Below, one piece after another: positions 1-9,583 of a stretch of 64,000 nucleotides of DNA (its first letter is position 1; the number at the start of each line of letters is the position of its first letter). The position numbers and the translations under genes were made by a program. The stretch comes from Hordeum vulgare subsp. vulgare (taxonomy: Eukaryota > Streptophyta > Magnoliopsida > Poales > Poaceae), in NCBI RefSeq assembly GCF_904849725.1, contig NC_058519.1:27697267-27761266 (forward strand), given 5' to 3'. The notes beneath the pieces are model-generated. The model worked only from the letters and a program-made list of their open reading frames with translations, had not been told where the DNA came from and did not search any database.

Positions 1-570
1 CTCTGCAATACCCATCCGTTAGCTTATGAATCTGGAGCCATATGGGCATATGCACCATAGGAACTTTCGTGGCCTCAGAATAACCATCATACGGTGCAAA
101 GATCACCGCCATGTTACGGAACAACCATGGCCCTTGGACCATGATCCGATCCCAGCCAGCCCCAGACATTGAGCCTGGATCACAAAGAGGTTGGCCCCAA
201 TAGGACGAAACCTCACAGGTTTAGTTGTGTTCCAGGCCGCTCTCATATCCTTAAAGAAGGCTGCTTGACTAAAGTTCTTGTTGGTTTGAACCCTAGCTAG
301 GGCAAGCCATGGAATTTCATCAGCTAACTCCGATGCTTCTTCTTCAACAATCACATCATCAAATTCATCCTCATGGAGATCCAGCTTCTCAAAGAAATCA
401 CCTAGATCCTCGTCTTGTCTACTCTGGGAACCCAGGTTCGTGGAGGAGAAGGCATCAGGTGCCGACGCCATTGCGGAGTCGGGCAAGGAAACCAACGCGA
501 GAGGACACAGAGCACCTGTGGTGGAAAGGGGGGCGCGTACGGGAATCGATCTGCGGTATATAGTAGACAT
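1..570 (-). pseudogene. DUF4283-type retroelement protein, N-terminal fragment, frameshifted
   Basis: Reading on the minus strand from the ATG at 568-570, the protein has a basic and Ser/Pro-rich leader, then an acidic stretch (about residues 50-85) and an IPWLALARV segment. It then enters a domain typical of plant DUF4283 proteins, the RNA-binding N-terminal part of LINE-type and Gag-like zinc-knuckle proteins. The first frame ends at 103. A one-base shift near 150 restores a DUF4283-like reading (WDRIMVQGPWLF, then MPIWLQIHKL) that runs off the left edge. A zinc knuckle would be expected beyond the edge. I infer a dead retroelement-derived copy. The family assignment rests on motif style alone. 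Confidence 0.6.
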
Positions 571-1007
571 ACGGCGAGGGGAATTGCCGTAAGGAGGTTA
601 AACCCTAGCCGCCGCCATGGGAATTTTTCTCATCCGATCGGACCTAACTCTGCATGGTTCTGCAAAAAATAAAAGTATTTAGAAATGTTCTTGTAAGTGG
701 GTGCAGATATACCCAGGTTTATCCATATATTTTCCTGAGTTCCATTCTAAATTTGTAATGCGATCCACAACTGGGCCATCTCGCATTTTGTTCTATAAGC
801 TTGTGAATTGACCGTCCGTGTAAACATTCTGAGTTAAGAAACTGGGTCAAAGGCTCTAAAAAACTAGATTAAATTGCAGACAGTTTGGTCAAAGAAGAAC
901 ATTGTAAACACTATTTCATACTTGTATTTCGCAAAATTATATGATTATGACACTAACTGCACTTGGATTTTAATGATTACTACCATTTTAGTGATTTTTG
1001 GTGTATA
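571..1007. other. No gene recognised
   Basis: This AT-rich stretch lies between the start of the DUF4283 fragment and the Copia LTR fragment. I see no domain-like ORF, no terminal repeats and no RNA gene. A promoter for the fragment to its left could lie here but none is recognisable. Confidence 0.4.
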
Positions 1008-1337
1008 CTTGGCATGCAGAAAAATAGTAGCAATAAAACGAAACGATCACATGTTACGTTCATAGTTTGCATCTTGTCCATCACATAATTCTCCTAATGA
1101 TGTGATCCCGTTATCAAGTGTCAACTTTTGTCTCTCGTCAGGAAACCCTGACCATCTTTAATCAACGAGTTAGTCCAATAGGGGTTTACTAGGGACAGTA
1201 TGTTGTCTATGTATCCACACATTTATTTGAGTTTTTATTCAATACAATTCTAGCATGGATAATAAACGATTATCTTGAACAAAAAAATATAATAATAACT
1301 AGTATTTTATTATTGCCTCTAGGGCATATTTCCAACA
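1008..1337 (-). mobile_element. Angela/BARE/WIS-type Copia LTR, 5'-end fragment
   Basis: On the minus strand the segment starts at 1337 with TGTTGGAAATATGCCCTAGA, the characteristic start of Angela/WIS/BARE LTRs. It stays collinear with the complete LTR at 4604-6412 for about 330 bp, down to the CTTGGCATGCAGAAAA region near 1008, where similarity stops. The rest of the LTR (about 1.5 kb) and any internal region are missing. It is more diverged from the 4604-6412 copy than simple sequencing error would allow, so it is an older relic. Confidence 0.85.
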
Positions 1338-1435
1338 ACCCTTTTAAAGAACCGGGTTCCACTGAGCTCTTGGCTTCTTAACTACACCAACACAAATACA
1401 TTGTCCAAACTAATGCTCAACATGACAATTACATA

Positions 1436-1559
1436 CTCCGTCCGTTTCAAAATTCTTATCTTAGATTTGTCTAGATATGAATGTATCTAGTCACGTTTTA
1501 GTATTTAGATACATCTATTTCTAGACAAACATAGGACAAGAATTTTGGGACGGAGGGAG
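1436..1559. mobile_element. Stowaway MITE (Tc1/Mariner-derived), 124 bp
   Basis: The termini are CTCCGTCCGTTTCAAAATTC and the inverted AATTTTGGGACGGAGGGAG. The arms continue inwards through TAGATTTGTCTAGAT and ATCTATTTCTAGACAAA. The element is flanked by a TA dinucleotide on both sides (1434-1435 and 1560-1561), the Stowaway target duplication. It is non-coding and would depend on a Mariner transposase elsewhere. Confidence 0.92.
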
Positions 1560-2240
1560 TACCATATATACACCAGCATCGTAATTAGCACTTTTATGAT
1601 GTTATTAAATAAAGCACTATTGTGATAATCAATATATATAAAAGTTGTAGTATGAAAAGCAAGCAAGAAAAAATGCAGGTCTAGGCCACCAATGGGACAT
1701 CTCTCCAAGTTCAGTGTCGTTGTTTGGAGAGATTTGCAAATGACTGTATTCATAGTTCAGAACAAAGGTTGCACAACAGACCATACCAAGATGAACTCGA
1801 AAACAAGATCGTAGCAAGACCTACTCAAGAAAAAGGATATCACAGTAAGAATTGAACATGATTGATAGAATTAATAAGCACCGTTACTATTTCACGAGAT
1901 ATCTCGTGGAAGGGGTGATAGGTGCAAGTTCGTCTATCGTTTCTAACCAAAGGCTCGATTTGTGAACCAAATCTGAACAATCTTCGACTTAATGGCTCTT
2001 TATTTGCAAAAAGTTCACACTAAAAGAGGAGGCCCAGACAGAATGTATGATAAGCCAAGCTGAATGTGTTTGTTTCAGAACTATTTCTTCTTCAGAATCC
2101 AAACAATCTTCAAGAGGAAAGAGAACAAGACTGAACTTGGTGTTGGGAAGTGACTTATCTTAGAGTTCATCATCTGAATGAAACCTACTAGAGAAATATC
2201 AAGTCAATGATCGGTCTAACAGTGACGTGCTTGATTCATA
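1560..2240. other. No gene recognised; 16 bp palindrome
   Basis: AT-rich non-coding DNA between two MITEs. The only structure I see is a perfect 16 bp palindrome, CACGAGATATCTCGTG, at 1893-1908. Short ORFs on the minus strand (62-82 codons) show no recognisable domain and have no neighbours that would support them. Confidence 0.4.
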
Positions 2241-2862
2241 CTCTCTCCTTTCCGGTTTATAGGGCTCATCTCAAAATTCTCAGATTTCCATTATACTAGG
2301 CTCAATTTGAGTCTAAGTGAGTTAAGGTGCTTTGAGTTTCACGCCATATTTAATGCATAGAGTTTAGAGAAAGGAGATGAGTGGCTATGCATGCATCGTT
2401 TTCTACATCCACCATGCAAGTCCAATGAAAGGAAGGATGCTACATTTATTGCCTTGGAAATTGAATATGTGAATAATATTTAATTGGCTAGTTTAAACTA
2501 GTGTCATCCACTCACAATTCACCTTTGGTTGATGAGATTTCATATTTGAGCCTTAGGCTGCTCATAGTGGAGAGTAACATATAGTAGTATCATGCATATG
2601 TTACTATTGTATGATACTACCTTCATAGTGCATAGTATCATAAACTAGTATCATAGGTGATCTCATTTATTGACATGCATGACACATAGTAGCATAGCAT
2701 TTAACATGTTACAGTATCTACCTATGTTACTCTAATCCTCTCTCTCTTCTTTAATTACTTGCCACATCACCATGTTTGCTAGTCCCAAGACTATGTCCCA
2801 AGACTATGTTACTAGCTATGATACCCCACTATGGCCAGCCTTATAAACCGGAAAGGAGGGAG
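2241..2862. mobile_element. Stowaway-like MITE interrupted by a second MITE
   Basis: The left end CTCTCTCCTTTCCGGTTTAT and the inverted right end ATAAACCGGAAAGGAGGGAG form terminal inverted repeats that extend into AGGGCTCA / TGAGCCTTA. TA flanks both sides (2239-2240 and 2863-2864). Removing the inner element (2556-2840) and one TTA leaves an outer element of about 334 bp. It is non-coding. Confidence 0.8.
2556..2840. mobile_element. Tourist/PIF-Harbinger-type MITE, 285 bp, nested
   Basis: The ends GGCTGCTCATAGTGGAGAGT and the inverted ACCCCACTATGGCCAGCC are terminal inverted repeats. TTA is duplicated on each side (2553-2555 and 2841-2843), the 3 bp target duplication expected for PIF/Harbinger MITEs. 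It sits inside the Stowaway-like element 2241-2862, so it is the younger insertion. Confidence 0.85.
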
Positions 2863-3600
2863 TATTACATAGGAAATGGAGACTAGACATAAAAGCATTA
2901 ATTAATCAGATAGGAAATCAAAATCAATGACACCACCTTGCTCAATCTATCAATGCACGGAACGGAATCAAATGTCTGAACAAATTAGCACGATAAACTG
3001 ATACTACAAGTTTTGGAATGTCAGATTGTGCATTGACATCGCAAGGAAAGATGTAACAACTTGTACTCTTGCTCACGTACCTTAGCCTCAGGGGTGCTAT
3101 TTCCTCGTTGGGGAGGATGAGGCGGCAGCCATGCCTGGGGCATGGAAGAAACCTAGATGACGAAGGGAAAGGGTGGAAGCGAGGCGAGGGGAATGAGGAC
3201 TTACAATCAGGGGTATGCCGAAGGAGGTACGCCGGTGTCAAGGTGGCGGGCGGCGGTGGCTTGAGCAGGAGTCGGGCGGCGGTGGCGTATTAAGCAGGCG
3301 GTGGCGATGTCGTCGTCTCGTCCGACTCCTCGAGTCCCCCCTCAAGGGCTGAAAATCGCATGGAAAGGGGGGGTATCAGAGGGGGGCGAGAGGGTTGGGC
3401 CATGGAATCCTCTCGTATCGAATGGGCCACCGATGTTTTGCGTGGTTTGTGGGCCACGCGAGGAATATCCACTCGAAACCACGCCATTCCACTCGTACCA
3501 AACAAGTCCTAAAGAGAGAAGGGCCGTGGGGGTCGGGGAGTGGTACTTCTTTGTAAGTACCACCTTCGTTCCAAAATAATCAAAACTATGAATTATTCTA
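2863..3600. other. No convincing gene; GC-richer block 3100-3560
   Basis: Several overlapping ORFs of 70-99 codons occur on both strands at 2942-3579, but none shows a domain, a plausible start context or codon-like periodicity on one strand only. The higher GC content explains the open frames. I treat the stretch as non-coding or as a decayed gene or element fragment of unknown origin. Confidence 0.35.
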
Positions 3601-4603
3601 GCTGTACAACATTTACACCACTTGAAAAGGATCGAGATGGACCTAGAGGGGGGGGGGTGAATAGGTACAAATCCAAATTTTAATAATTACTTAGCAATTT
3701 TAGGCAAAAGTGCGGAATATGAGTGTAAGCCTGATAATTGCTACGACAAGGAGTAAGCTATTTAGAGTGAAGTAAGACAAGCAGTAAACAATAATCAAAT
3801 ACAAGTACGTAATAAGGATTAACACAAGTAGAGAGTTAGGGTTAGGAATAACCGAAACTCCAAGAGAGACAAGGATGTATCCCGATGTTCACTTCCTTGG
3901 AGGGAAGCTACGTCACCGTTAGAGGGGCGGATGTTACCATGAAGGCACACCAACGCCACGAAGGCTCACCCTATTCTCCCTTTGAGATAACTCCACGAAG
4001 GCGTTTCTCAACCACTAGTGGTAAGCCTTGAGGTGGCTTCCAAACCTTCACAAACTTTCCGGGGGAAATCACAATGGTTTGATTCCTCTCCGAAGACTCC
4101 TACCGCCTAGGAGTCTCCAACCTCCAAGAGTAACAAGATCACGGGGATTGCTCAAAACTTGCTCAAATCACAAATCAATTTGGTGGGAAGGAGGAGAGGG
4201 AGACGATCCATCTTTTGATTGGAACAACACTCAAAGGGACTCACAAATGCTGTTGGGATCTAGGATTTGGTGTAGACAAGAGTGAGTGAGAGGAAAGGTG
4301 TTCTTGGGTGTATTCTAGCTGTGTTGAACACCCTTTCACGAGGTGGGAGAAGAGTATATATAGTGGGGAGTGAAATACAGCCGTTGGGGACACTTTAAGT
4401 CACACAGGGTGCGGACGTCCGAGAGTTGCCGGAAGTCCGGGCGTCCGCAAGGGGTCGGACGTCCGACAGGGGTCGGTCGTCCGACGCCTGTAGATATGAC
4501 TGAAACTACTGTGAATTGAACAGCGACCGGACGTCCGGAGAGGACCGGAAATCCGAGTTATACGACTCAACTTCTTCTGGTGGTAGGTTCCGGATTTCCG
4601 AAG
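3601..4603. repeat. Unclassified high-copy repeat, left part (split by solo LTR)
   Basis: The block starts near a GGACCTAGAGGGGGGGGGGT tract (3641 on) of a kind common in grass LTR elements. It continues through AT-rich sequence and ends in copies of a minisatellite containing the palindrome CGGACGTCCG (4409-4603). The same sequence resumes at 6413 after the Copia LTR, so both parts were one element before that insertion. I infer an LTR-type repeat, but I see no clear TG/CA boundaries or coding region. Confidence 0.5.
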
Positions 4604-6412
4604 TGTTGGGGAACGTCGCATGGGAAACAAAAAATTTCCTACGCGCACGAAGACCTATCATGGTGATGTCCATCTACGAGAGGGGATGAGTGATCTATGT
4701 ACCCTCGTAGACCATACAACAGAATTGTTAGAGAACGCGGTTGATGTAGTGGAACGTCCTCACGTCCCTCGATCTGCCCCGCGAACAATCCCGCGATCAG
4801 TCCCACGATCTAGTACCGAACGGACGGCACCTCCGCGTTCAGCACACGTACAGCTCGACGATGATCTCGGCCTTCTTGATCCAGCAAGAGAGACGGAGAG
4901 GTAGAAGAGTTCTCCGGCAGCGTGACGACGCTCCGGAGGTTGGTGATGACCTTGTCTCAGCAGGGCTCCGCCCGAGCTCCGCAGAAACGCGATCTAGAGG
5001 AAAAACCGTGCAGGTATGTGGTCGGGCAGCCGTGAAAAAGTCGTCTCAAATCAGCCCTAAAACCTCCGTATATATAGGTGGGAGGGAGGGGACCTTGCCT
5101 TGGGGCTCAAGGAGCCCCAAGGGGGTCGGCCGAGTCCAAGGGGGAGGAGTCTCCCCCCCAAACCGAGTTGGACTAGGTTTGGTGGGAGGGAGTCCCCCTT
5201 CCTTCCCACCTCCTCCCTTTTTTTTTTCTTTCTCTCTTGATTTTCTTCTCCTTGGCGCATAGAGCCTTTTGGGCTGTCCCACCAGCCCACTAAGGGCTGG
5301 TGTGCCACCCTCAAGGCCTATGGGCTTCCCCGGGGTGGGTTGCCCCCCGGTGAACTCCCGGAACCCATTCGTCATTCCCGGTAACTCCGAAAACCTTCCG
5401 GTAATCAAATGAGGTCATCCTATATATCAATCTTCGTTTCCGGACCATTCCGGAAACCCTCGTGACGTCCGTGATCTCATCCGGGACTCCGAACAACATT
5501 CGGTAACCAACCATATAACTCAAATACGCATAAAACAACGTCGAACCTTAAGTGTGCAGACCCTGCGGGTTCGAGAACTATGTAGACATGACCCGAGAGA
5601 CTCCTCGGTCAATATCCAATAGCGGGACCTGGATGCCCATATTGGAGCCCACATATTCTACGAAGATCTTATCGTTTGAACCTCAGTGTCAAGGATTCAT
5701 ATAATCCCGTATGTCATTCCCTTTGTCCTTCGGTATGTTACTTGCCCGAGATTCGATCGTCAGTATCCGCATACCTATTTCAATCTCGTTTACCGGCAAG
5801 TCTCTTTACTCGTTCCGTAATACAAGATCCCGCAACTTACACTAAGTTACATTGCTTGCAAGGCTTGTGTGTGATGTTGTATTACCGAGTGGGCCCCGAG
5901 ATACCTCTCCGTCACACGGAGTGACAAATCCTAGTCTTGATCCATACTAACTCAACTAACACCTTCGGAGATACCTGTAGAGCACCTTTATAGTCACCCA
6001 GTTACGTTGCGACGTTTGATACACACAAAGCATTCCTCCGGTGTCAGTGAGTTATATGATCTCATGGTCATAGGAACAAATACTTGACACGCAGAAAACA
6101 GTAGCACCAAAATGACACGATCAACATGCTACGTCTATTAGTTTGGGTCTAGTCCATCACGTGATTCTCCTAATGACGTGATCCAGTTATCAAGCAACAA
6201 CACCTTGTTCATAATCAGAAGACACTGACTATCATCGATCAACTGGCTAGCCAACTAGAGGCATGCTAGGGACGGTGTTTTGTCTATGTATCCACACATG
6301 TAAATGAGTCTTCATTCAATACAATTATAGCATGGATAATAAACGATTATCTTGATACAGGAATTATAATAATAACTATATTTATTATTGCCTCTAGGGC
6401 ACAATTCCAACA
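4604..6412 (-). mobile_element. Angela/BARE/WIS-type Copia solo LTR, complete, 1809 bp
   Basis: On the plus strand the LTR begins TGTTGGGGAACGTCGCATGG at 4604 and ends in TTCCAACA at 6412. Read on the minus strand it is the usual 5'-TG...CA-3' Angela-type LTR. The five bases CGAAG occur directly before it (4599-4603) and directly after it (6413-6417), a perfect 5 bp target duplication. No internal region is present, so this is a solo LTR left by LTR-LTR recombination. Unrelated ORFs inside it (for example at 4861-5262) have no domain content. Confidence 0.95.
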
Positions 6413-7165
6413 CGAAGGTGGTCGGACGTCCGGCCCTCGGACGTCCGGAGGAAGCCGGAAATCCGAGTTATAGAACTCAACTTCTACTGGTGCAGGGCTC
6501 AGGATTTCCGGGGCTGGTCGGACGTCCGGCCCTCGGATGTCCGAAGGGAGCCGGATTTCCGAGTTATATGACTCACAAACTTCTGGTGAAGGGCTACGGA
6601 TTTCCGAAGCCTGCCGGTCGTCCGGCCCTCGGACGTCCGGAGGGAGCCGGATGTCCGAGACAATAGACCCGTTTTGATATAAGAACAGAGTGGAGAATAT
6701 GTGGTATTGGGTATGACAGTGAAGATGTGGTATGAGCAAGTTCATCACAAAACCTGTGATCCCCTCTTAATAGTGCGGGATCCCTATACTCAATATCAGT
6801 ACACTCAAAAGAATAGTCTACATCATCTTTTCTTAATCCCGAGCCTTCTCGAAATATAAATTCCCAATCTTCTCAGACAACCTTTGGCACATAATTCTCA
6901 ATCTACTAAAGTACTTGCCATCCTGAGATACACTCAACAAATAGAATTAGTTTCCTATGTATGTGTTGTCATTAACACCAAAAGTCGATTAGGGGCATAG
7001 CATGCACTTTCACCACTAAAAGCAAACATTGCATTGTAAGAGCACATCATGACGGAAATCCTCTCTTTCCTCAAGCACCCAATCGTTGTCATATCCCAAG
7101 AAGAATAGGGTGCGTCTTCATGGCGTTGGTATGCCTTCTTGGTAACATCCATCCCTCCATTGGTG
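6413..7165. repeat. Unclassified high-copy repeat, right part
   Basis: This continues the block that ends at 4603. It starts in the minisatellite, then runs through AT-rich LTR-like sequence to about 7060. The part at about 7074-7160 (AAGAAGAATAGGGTGCGTCT, then ATGGCGTTGGTATGCCTTCT) is a diverged reverse complement of about 3925-4010 on the left side. The composite therefore has partly inverted ends, either by rearrangement or because two copies sit in opposite orientation. Confidence 0.45.
6421..6660. repeat. CGGACGTCCG minisatellite, period about 96-97 bp
   Basis: Units start near 6421, 6517 and 6614. Each contains GTCGGACGTCCGGCCCTCGG, then a CCGGAAATCCGAGTTATA-like segment and an AACTTCT..GGTG segment. 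More diverged units precede the solo LTR (about 4440-4603). Each unit holds several nested copies of palindromic GGACGTCC. A 133-codon minus-strand ORF here (repeating DVRGPDVRP) is only the minisatellite translated. Confidence 0.8.
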
Positions 7166-7906
7166 ATTAACATTGAGATATATTCTGTTATACAAATGTC
7201 TGCAGATTTTTTTAACAGAGCTAATGTTGCAGAACTTTTTATCTTCACTTTTGTATAGGTGTGTTGGAAGAAAGTTTTGCAGCATCACTGATGTCATAGA
7301 AATCTTCCTTGCAACAGGAAAGATGTTGCAGGAAAAGAATCACAGTCGATCGTTCGAGGTGAGCCCCCGTCAAACCGTGACGAAGAAGGAGCCAAACTCG
7401 ACCTTCGACTAGGTCGGCTCGTCGTCATCTTCCTCTCTAGGAGGTGGGTGCACCGCGGGCGACCGACGGTCGGAATGAAAGCGGGCGGCAACAGCGGCAA
7501 CCGCGTCTGACCCCTCTTGCAACATCGCCATTATTCTCCTTTCCGACGAGGTGGGCGGTTGCCGGCAAGGGCATCAACAGTGGTGACGTTTGACGACAAC
7601 TATCATGCGGCCATTGTTGTCGGCGAAAGGCGAAAACAAATCAATGGGGATTTCCAGGGAAGAGGGCTCGTGGACAAAAACGTCAGATATGGCCAGCCGC
7701 ATCTGTTGCGATAAGATTGGGTGCGACAGCGGTGATGGACCACGTGTGACGCAACAAAGGTGGTAGAAGAAGACCAGTTATCCATCGGTTGAGGGGAAGT
7801 ATTCCTGAAAACAAACTACTACTCTCTCTCTTCTTTTTTGTAAGACGTTTTAGACAAAGGGAGTAGCATAGTTTTTCACCCATGTACATATGGATAAGGA
7901 TCGTAT
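7166..7906. other. No gene recognised; Stowaway-like remnant 7819-7866
   Basis: This lies downstream of the first DUF295 gene on its coding strand. At 7819-7866 a short run (ACTCTCTCTCTTCTTTTTTG, then AGACAAAGGGAGTA) resembles two abutting ends of a Stowaway MITE, but it is too short to define. The rest has no recognisable ORF, repeat or RNA. Confidence 0.35.
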
Positions 7907-8899
7907 TTAGAAGCTAGTAGGAAGCACCCAAAATCCTTTATTCGAGAATGGAGCGTCCTGAAGCTTGTGCGTCTCGATGCTCCCATCCCTGACGTCGAAA
8001 ACATGCAACTCCCTCGACATTGGGCGCACCACGTACACGCAGTCGCCTCGCAACCGGCCGGACTCGCACGAGGCGCCGACGTACACCGGCGACATGAGGA
8101 AGGTGCGGCCGCCGAGATCACCCACCATGCGCCACCGCGTCCGCTCGAAATCCATCACGTACACGCTCAGGCCCGTGTACGTGTTCATGTCGGCCTCGTC
8201 CATCAACAGGTTTACCATGTAGAGCTCCTCCTCGGATTCCACCAGGAAAGTCCTCGCTACCACGGCAAACTCCCCTTCGTCGGGGCACCCGGCGGGGATC
8301 GAGCTGAACGCCGGCGGGCCGGCGGAGAAGTCGATGACGCCCAGCTCTGTCGAGGTTGGGTTGAAGTAGAACTTGCCGCGGCACGCGGCGATCTGGCGGA
8401 TCACGGTCTTCCCGATCCAGGCCGGATGCTTCTCGTCGTCCTCGTCGTACACTTGCGACCCGATGTCGTACTCGTGTCTCTGCCACCCCGCCTGGTCGCC
8501 GTCGCCGCCGAGGCGGAGGTGCCAGACGAAGGTGGCGTCGGGCTCGACGAGGAGCACGACGCAGCTGGGATCGGTGGGCTCGTCGGAGAGCAGGCAGTGG
8601 GCGCCGTGCCTCAGCAGGTCCTGGTCGATGGCCAGCGGCGGCAGGTCGATCTTGCGGCGGCTCTGGGGGCTGTAGAGGAAGGTGGCGAGGGAGGCGGGGT
8701 CCCGGGAGAGCACGTAGCCGCGCGCGGTGGGCAGGATGGTCTTGTTGGCCAGCGCCGGCGCGATGACGCCGTCGACGTCGGCCCCTGTGGCAACGACCTT
8801 CTTCTCCGGCACGCTGAGCAGCACCGTCGTGGTTGACCGGCCCAGGTCGCGGTGGATGGCGAGGCACGGCAACGAGAGGCTCGACGGCATCGATGCCAT
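7907..8899 (-). CDS. DUF295 (KIB1-4 beta-propeller) domain protein, copy 1
   Basis: Intact single-exon gene of 330 codons. The open frame extends upstream to 9205, but I chose the ATG at 8897-8899 because the resulting N-terminus (MASMPSSLSLPCLAIHRD) aligns with that of the paralogue at 14202-15197, and the upstream extension is not conserved. Grass DUF295 proteins form a large lineage-specific family, often found as F-box proteins. Here no F-box precedes the domain, so a role as an SCF substrate adaptor cannot be claimed. Family landmarks are RGYVLSRDPASLATFLYSPQ, CRGKFYFN, YMVNLL, DLGGRTFL, and a terminal HVFDVRDGS..GFWVLP segment. Soluble; no signal peptide or membrane segment. GC-rich coding sequence in AT-rich surroundings. 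The molecular function is not known to me. Confidence 0.85.
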   Translation of the reverse strand: MASMPSSLSLPCLAIHRDLGRSTTTVLLSVPEKKVVATGADVDGVIAPALANKTILPTARGYVLSRDPASLATFLYSPQSRRKIDLPPLAIDQDLLRHGAHCLLSDEPTDPSCVVLLVEPDATFVWHLRLGGDGDQAGWQRHEYDIGSQVYDEDDEKHPAWIGKTVIRQIAACRGKFYFNPTSTELGVIDFSAGPPAFSSIPAGCPDEGEFAVVARTFLVESEEELYMVNLLMDEADMNTYTGLSVYVMDFERTRWRMVGDLGGRTFLMSPVYVGASCESGRLRGDCVYVVRPMSRELHVFDVRDGSIETHKLQDAPFSNKGFWVLPTSF

Positions 8900-8959
8900 G
8901 GTTTTGTGTGTCGATGGAGATTCTCTTGTTCCGCGGTGCAGGGCACAGATCGCTTGCGT

Positions 8960-8973
8960 TTGATTATAAATAG
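8960..8973 (-). promoter_or_regulatory. TATA-like element upstream of DUF295 copy 1
   Basis: On the minus strand CTATTTATAATC lies about 65 bp upstream of the ATG at 8899. A similar TATTTATTTAAG lies at nearly the same distance upstream of copy 2. Conservation of position between the paralogues supports a core promoter role; the exact start of transcription is not visible. Confidence 0.4.
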
Positions 8974-9163
8974 AAGAAGAGGAGAGAGCCGTCGTTGGGT
9001 TGAATCCGTGCACGCATCGTGATCCGAGACGAAGATGGAAGGGGGAGAATTCTACTGACGCGTCCGACGTCGAGTGGAGGGATGGGCGCTCGCGGCTCGG
9101 GTTAGTACCACCTCGCTTGCCCTGAGAGGAGCGCTGATGAGCAAGGTGTATAAGATGGCGGCC

Positions 9164-9300
9164 AGGGCCAGCGGTTGAAGGCACGCAGCTGCGTGGTGAC
9201 CACAAAGCGAACTATTCTTTCGCCTTTTACTAAAGAATACCGTGTGGGCGCCACAATGAGCAGCATACCATAATTTTTAAAGGGTCTTTCTCCTCTGTGA
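9164..9300. repeat. Upstream block of DUF295 copy 1, duplicated near 15520-15577 and 16348-16440
   Basis: The run GGCACGCAGCTGCGTGGTGA, then ACAAAGCGAA, CCTTTTACTAAAG, TACCGTGTG and CACAATGAGCAGCATACC, recurs upstream of copy 2 in the same order. There it is split by the 0.77 kb insertion at 15578-16347. The duplicated segment that produced the gene pair therefore reached at least 400 bp beyond the start codon. Copy 1 keeps the uninterrupted (empty) site at about 9236-9240. Confidence 0.8.
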
Positions 9301-9511
9301 GAGGGTCCCACAAAACAAAGACAGCAAACATTGATTTTGACTTGGGTATTCAAGGGAAAACCATTGATGTAATTGTTTTTTTGATGAAATTCCATATTGA
9401 CTCCTGTAGCAGAAACTGTGAAAAGATGAACACCAGATTTATCTGCTGGTGTGGTTGCACGCCCCAACGACATGCTTCCTATTCTTCTTCCGTAATAGTT
9501 CTAATCTTCTA

Positions 9512-9581
9512 CTTCCTCTTTGTCAAAATATAAAACGTTTTTTGGTCTTAAAATGTGTCTTGTATTTTCATACGAAGGGAG
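9512..9581. mobile_element. Short Stowaway-like MITE, 70 bp
   Basis: CTTCCTCTTTGTCAAAATAT at the left end matches, in inverted form, GTATTTTCATACGAAGGGAG at the right end. TA flanks both sides (9510-9511 and 9582-9583). Little remains between the arms. Likely a decayed or internally deleted Stowaway copy. Confidence 0.7.
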
Positions 9582-9583
9582 TA

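Noticed and set aside
3069..3579. Possible small gene in a GC-rich block
   Set aside because: Open frames on both strands with no domain, no clear promoter and no similarity I recognise.
4861..5538. ORFs within the Angela-type solo LTR
   Set aside because: LTR sequence; no domain and no conservation expected at protein level.
4409..6660. Possible CRISPR-like array (regular repeats)
   Set aside because: Units are contiguous 97 bp tandem copies without unique spacers, in a plant context, without cas genes.
6347..6748. 133-codon ORF with repeated DVRGPDVRP
   Set aside because: It is the 97 bp minisatellite translated; no independent evidence of coding.
7967..8867. Long ORFs antisense to or in other frames of DUF295 copy 1 (up to 289 codons)
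   Set aside because: They arise from GC-rich codon usage of the real gene on the minus strand; they contain no domain, and the DUF295 frame explains the region.
8900..9205. N-terminal extension of DUF295 copy 1 (432-codon version)
   Set aside because: Not conserved in copy 2, it crosses a TATA-like element, and the shorter start gives collinear N-termini.
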